A stretch of 7,329 nucleotides of DNA, from assembly GCA_036794395.1 (NCBI GenBank), contig DAIRGS010000352.1, forward strand, positions 1 through 7,329. Direction: 5' to 3'. Each line of letters begins with the position of its first letter. Position 1 is the first letter of the stretch. The translations under genes and the position numbers were made by a program. The stretch is from DASXMX01 sp036794395. Lineage in GTDB: Bacteria > Planctomycetota > Phycisphaerae > Tepidisphaerales > Tepidisphaeraceae. This document shows positions 6,926 through 7,329 of this stretch, piece by piece. Below the pieces are notes generated by a model. That model did not search any database. It was not told the DNA's origin and worked only from the letters and a program-made list of their open reading frames with translations.

Positions 6926-7004
6926 CATGGCTTTCCCCTTCGGGTCTGCCTTCGGCTCTGAGGCTCAGGCTCGAAGAGAGCCTCAGGGTCGAAGACAAGC
7001 CATG
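6926..7004. repeat. nested hairpin, left half of the element
   Basis: CATGGCTT (6926-6933) pairs with AAGCCATG (6997-7004). The 63-nt loop holds a 12-bp near-exact tandem duplication (CCTTCGGGTCTG at 6937-6948, CCTTCGGCTCTG at 6949-6960) and a second inverted repeat (6948-6966 with 6978-6996, 16 of 19 positions) whose 8-bp core is TGAGGCTC / GAGCCTCA. In the right half the same hairpin has only a 3-nt loop. Confidence 0.75.
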
Positions 7005-7025
7005 ATCGAGGGGGATGACCATCAA

Positions 7026-7136
7026 CGCCGGGTCAGATGTGGGAAAACCAAGTTTCGACAGGTGGACAACCCTCTGAATTTGCTGGAAGAAAATGCTCCG
7101 CCAAGGCAAGTTGGTTTTCCCACATCTCACCCGGCG
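7026..7136. repeat. central 26-bp inverted repeat with 59-nt spacer
   Basis: Bases 7026-7051 (beginning CGCCGGGT and ending GGGAAAACCAA) match the reverse complement of 7111-7136 at 25 of 26 positions; the only difference is C7034 against G in the mirror arm. The spacer 7052-7110 has little further symmetry. The arms are long enough to form a stable cruciform or an RNA stem. Confidence 0.85.
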
Positions 7137-7158
7137 CCTTACCCGCGGCTCCCCCAAC

Positions 7159-7177
7159 CACGGCTTAGAAAGCCGTG
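7159..7177. repeat. small hairpin, right half of the element
   Basis: CACGGCTT (7159-7166), loop AGA, AAGCCGTG (7170-7177): a perfect 8-bp stem. It is the mirror copy of the 6926-7004 hairpin, with a C-G pair where that one has T-A. From memory, hairpins of this sequence type recur in planctomycete intergenic DNA. Confidence 0.8.
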
Positions 7178-7192
7178 CCACGTGAATGCAAT

Positions 7193-7224
7193 GGCGCGGA
7201 ATCGCGCACGGTTATTTAGCAACG
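7193..7224 (-). repeat. right terminal inverted repeat of the foldback element
   Basis: This arm is the reverse complement of 6886-6917 with one mismatch. The flanking bases (CCCCTTGACG) do not repeat those left of the element (CAGCTTTTGT), so no target-site duplication is visible. Confidence 0.85.
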
Positions 7225-7329
7225 CCCCTTGACGCAGCGAATTAAGAGAACAACCCTTTGCCTTCTGATCTAGACAGGCTAGTGCTTTGTCACGCCTTTG
7301 ATTTGGGGTAATCTTCGGTGGCGGTCAAG

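Larger units (their letters stand above)
6886..7224. mobile_element. 339-bp foldback (MITE-like) palindromic element
   Basis: Terminal inverted repeats of 32 bp at 6886-6917 and 7193-7224 match at 31 of 32 positions; the difference is G6897 against A in the other arm, and each end begins CGTTGCTAAAT. The symmetry continues inward. GTGGCATGGCTTTC (6922-6935) mirrors 7168-7181 at 13 of 14 positions. Each half then closes the same small hairpin. A 26-bp inverted repeat (7026-7051 / 7111-7136, 25 of 26) frames a 59-nt centre. The element is therefore one long palindrome whose left half is lengthened by about 60 nt inside a hairpin loop. It has no transposase gene and no convincing target-site duplication. 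The open frames inside it on both strands follow from the symmetry and look non-coding. It could be a non-autonomous transposable element, a clustered REP-type repeat, or a structured RNA. Confidence 0.75.

Noticed and set aside
6882..7232. Small protein genes in the foldback element, one per strand
   Set aside because: Open frames on both strands follow from the palindrome; neither has a ribosome binding site or recognisable domain.
7225..7329. Promoter suggested by TTGACG at 7229-7234
   Set aside because: No acceptable -10 box lies 16-18 nt downstream and no gene start is visible before the window ends.

Overview
The window looks like a piece of a PVC-group planctomycete chromosome, most plausibly a Phycisphaerae-like lineage. 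The evidence is a multidomain SGNH/propeller/HEAT protein of a family I know mainly from Planctomycetes, a neighbouring ThuA-domain protein, a HAF-repeat protein with a PEP-CTERM anchor, and short GC-rich intergenic repeats of a kind common in these genomes. The lineage is inferred from family memory; no rRNA or other marker is present.

Layout. Bases 1-112 hold nothing I recognise apart from an 8-bp palindrome (GTGTACAC, 70-77). Two unrelated short tandem arrays follow: an 8-bp unit at 113-160 and a 10-bp self-complementary unit at 205-254. Two minus-strand genes come next, read from high to low coordinates: a secreted SGNH-like / beta-propeller / HEAT protein (4488-1861) and a secreted HEAT / azurin-like copper protein (1748-282). 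A strong GC hairpin sits in the 112-nt gap between them. A 196-nt intergenic region (4489-4684) separates these from two divergent plus-strand genes: a secreted ThuA-domain protein (4685-5713) and, 12 nt later, a HAF-repeat PEP-CTERM protein (5726-6814), which is followed by a 12-bp hairpin (6825-6851). Bases 6886-7224 form one large imperfect palindrome with 32-bp terminal inverted repeats and nested hairpins, probably a non-autonomous foldback or MITE-like element. Bases 7225-7329 hold nothing I can support.

How the genes may work together. All four proteins carry export signals, so the cluster acts outside the cytoplasm. The two minus-strand proteins look like the front and back of one larger planctomycete protein (SGNH, propeller, HEAT, cupredoxin) encoded here as two genes, each with its own signal peptide. 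The propeller resembles sugar dehydrogenases and the cupredoxin has an intact type 1 copper site, so a periplasmic oxidation with copper-mediated electron transfer is plausible. Neither protein has a CxxCH haem c motif. ThuA-fold proteins are linked to sugar (trehalose) use, which fits a carbohydrate role, but no substrate can be read from the sequence. The gene families are known; the least explained parts of the window are the foldback element and the two tandem arrays.
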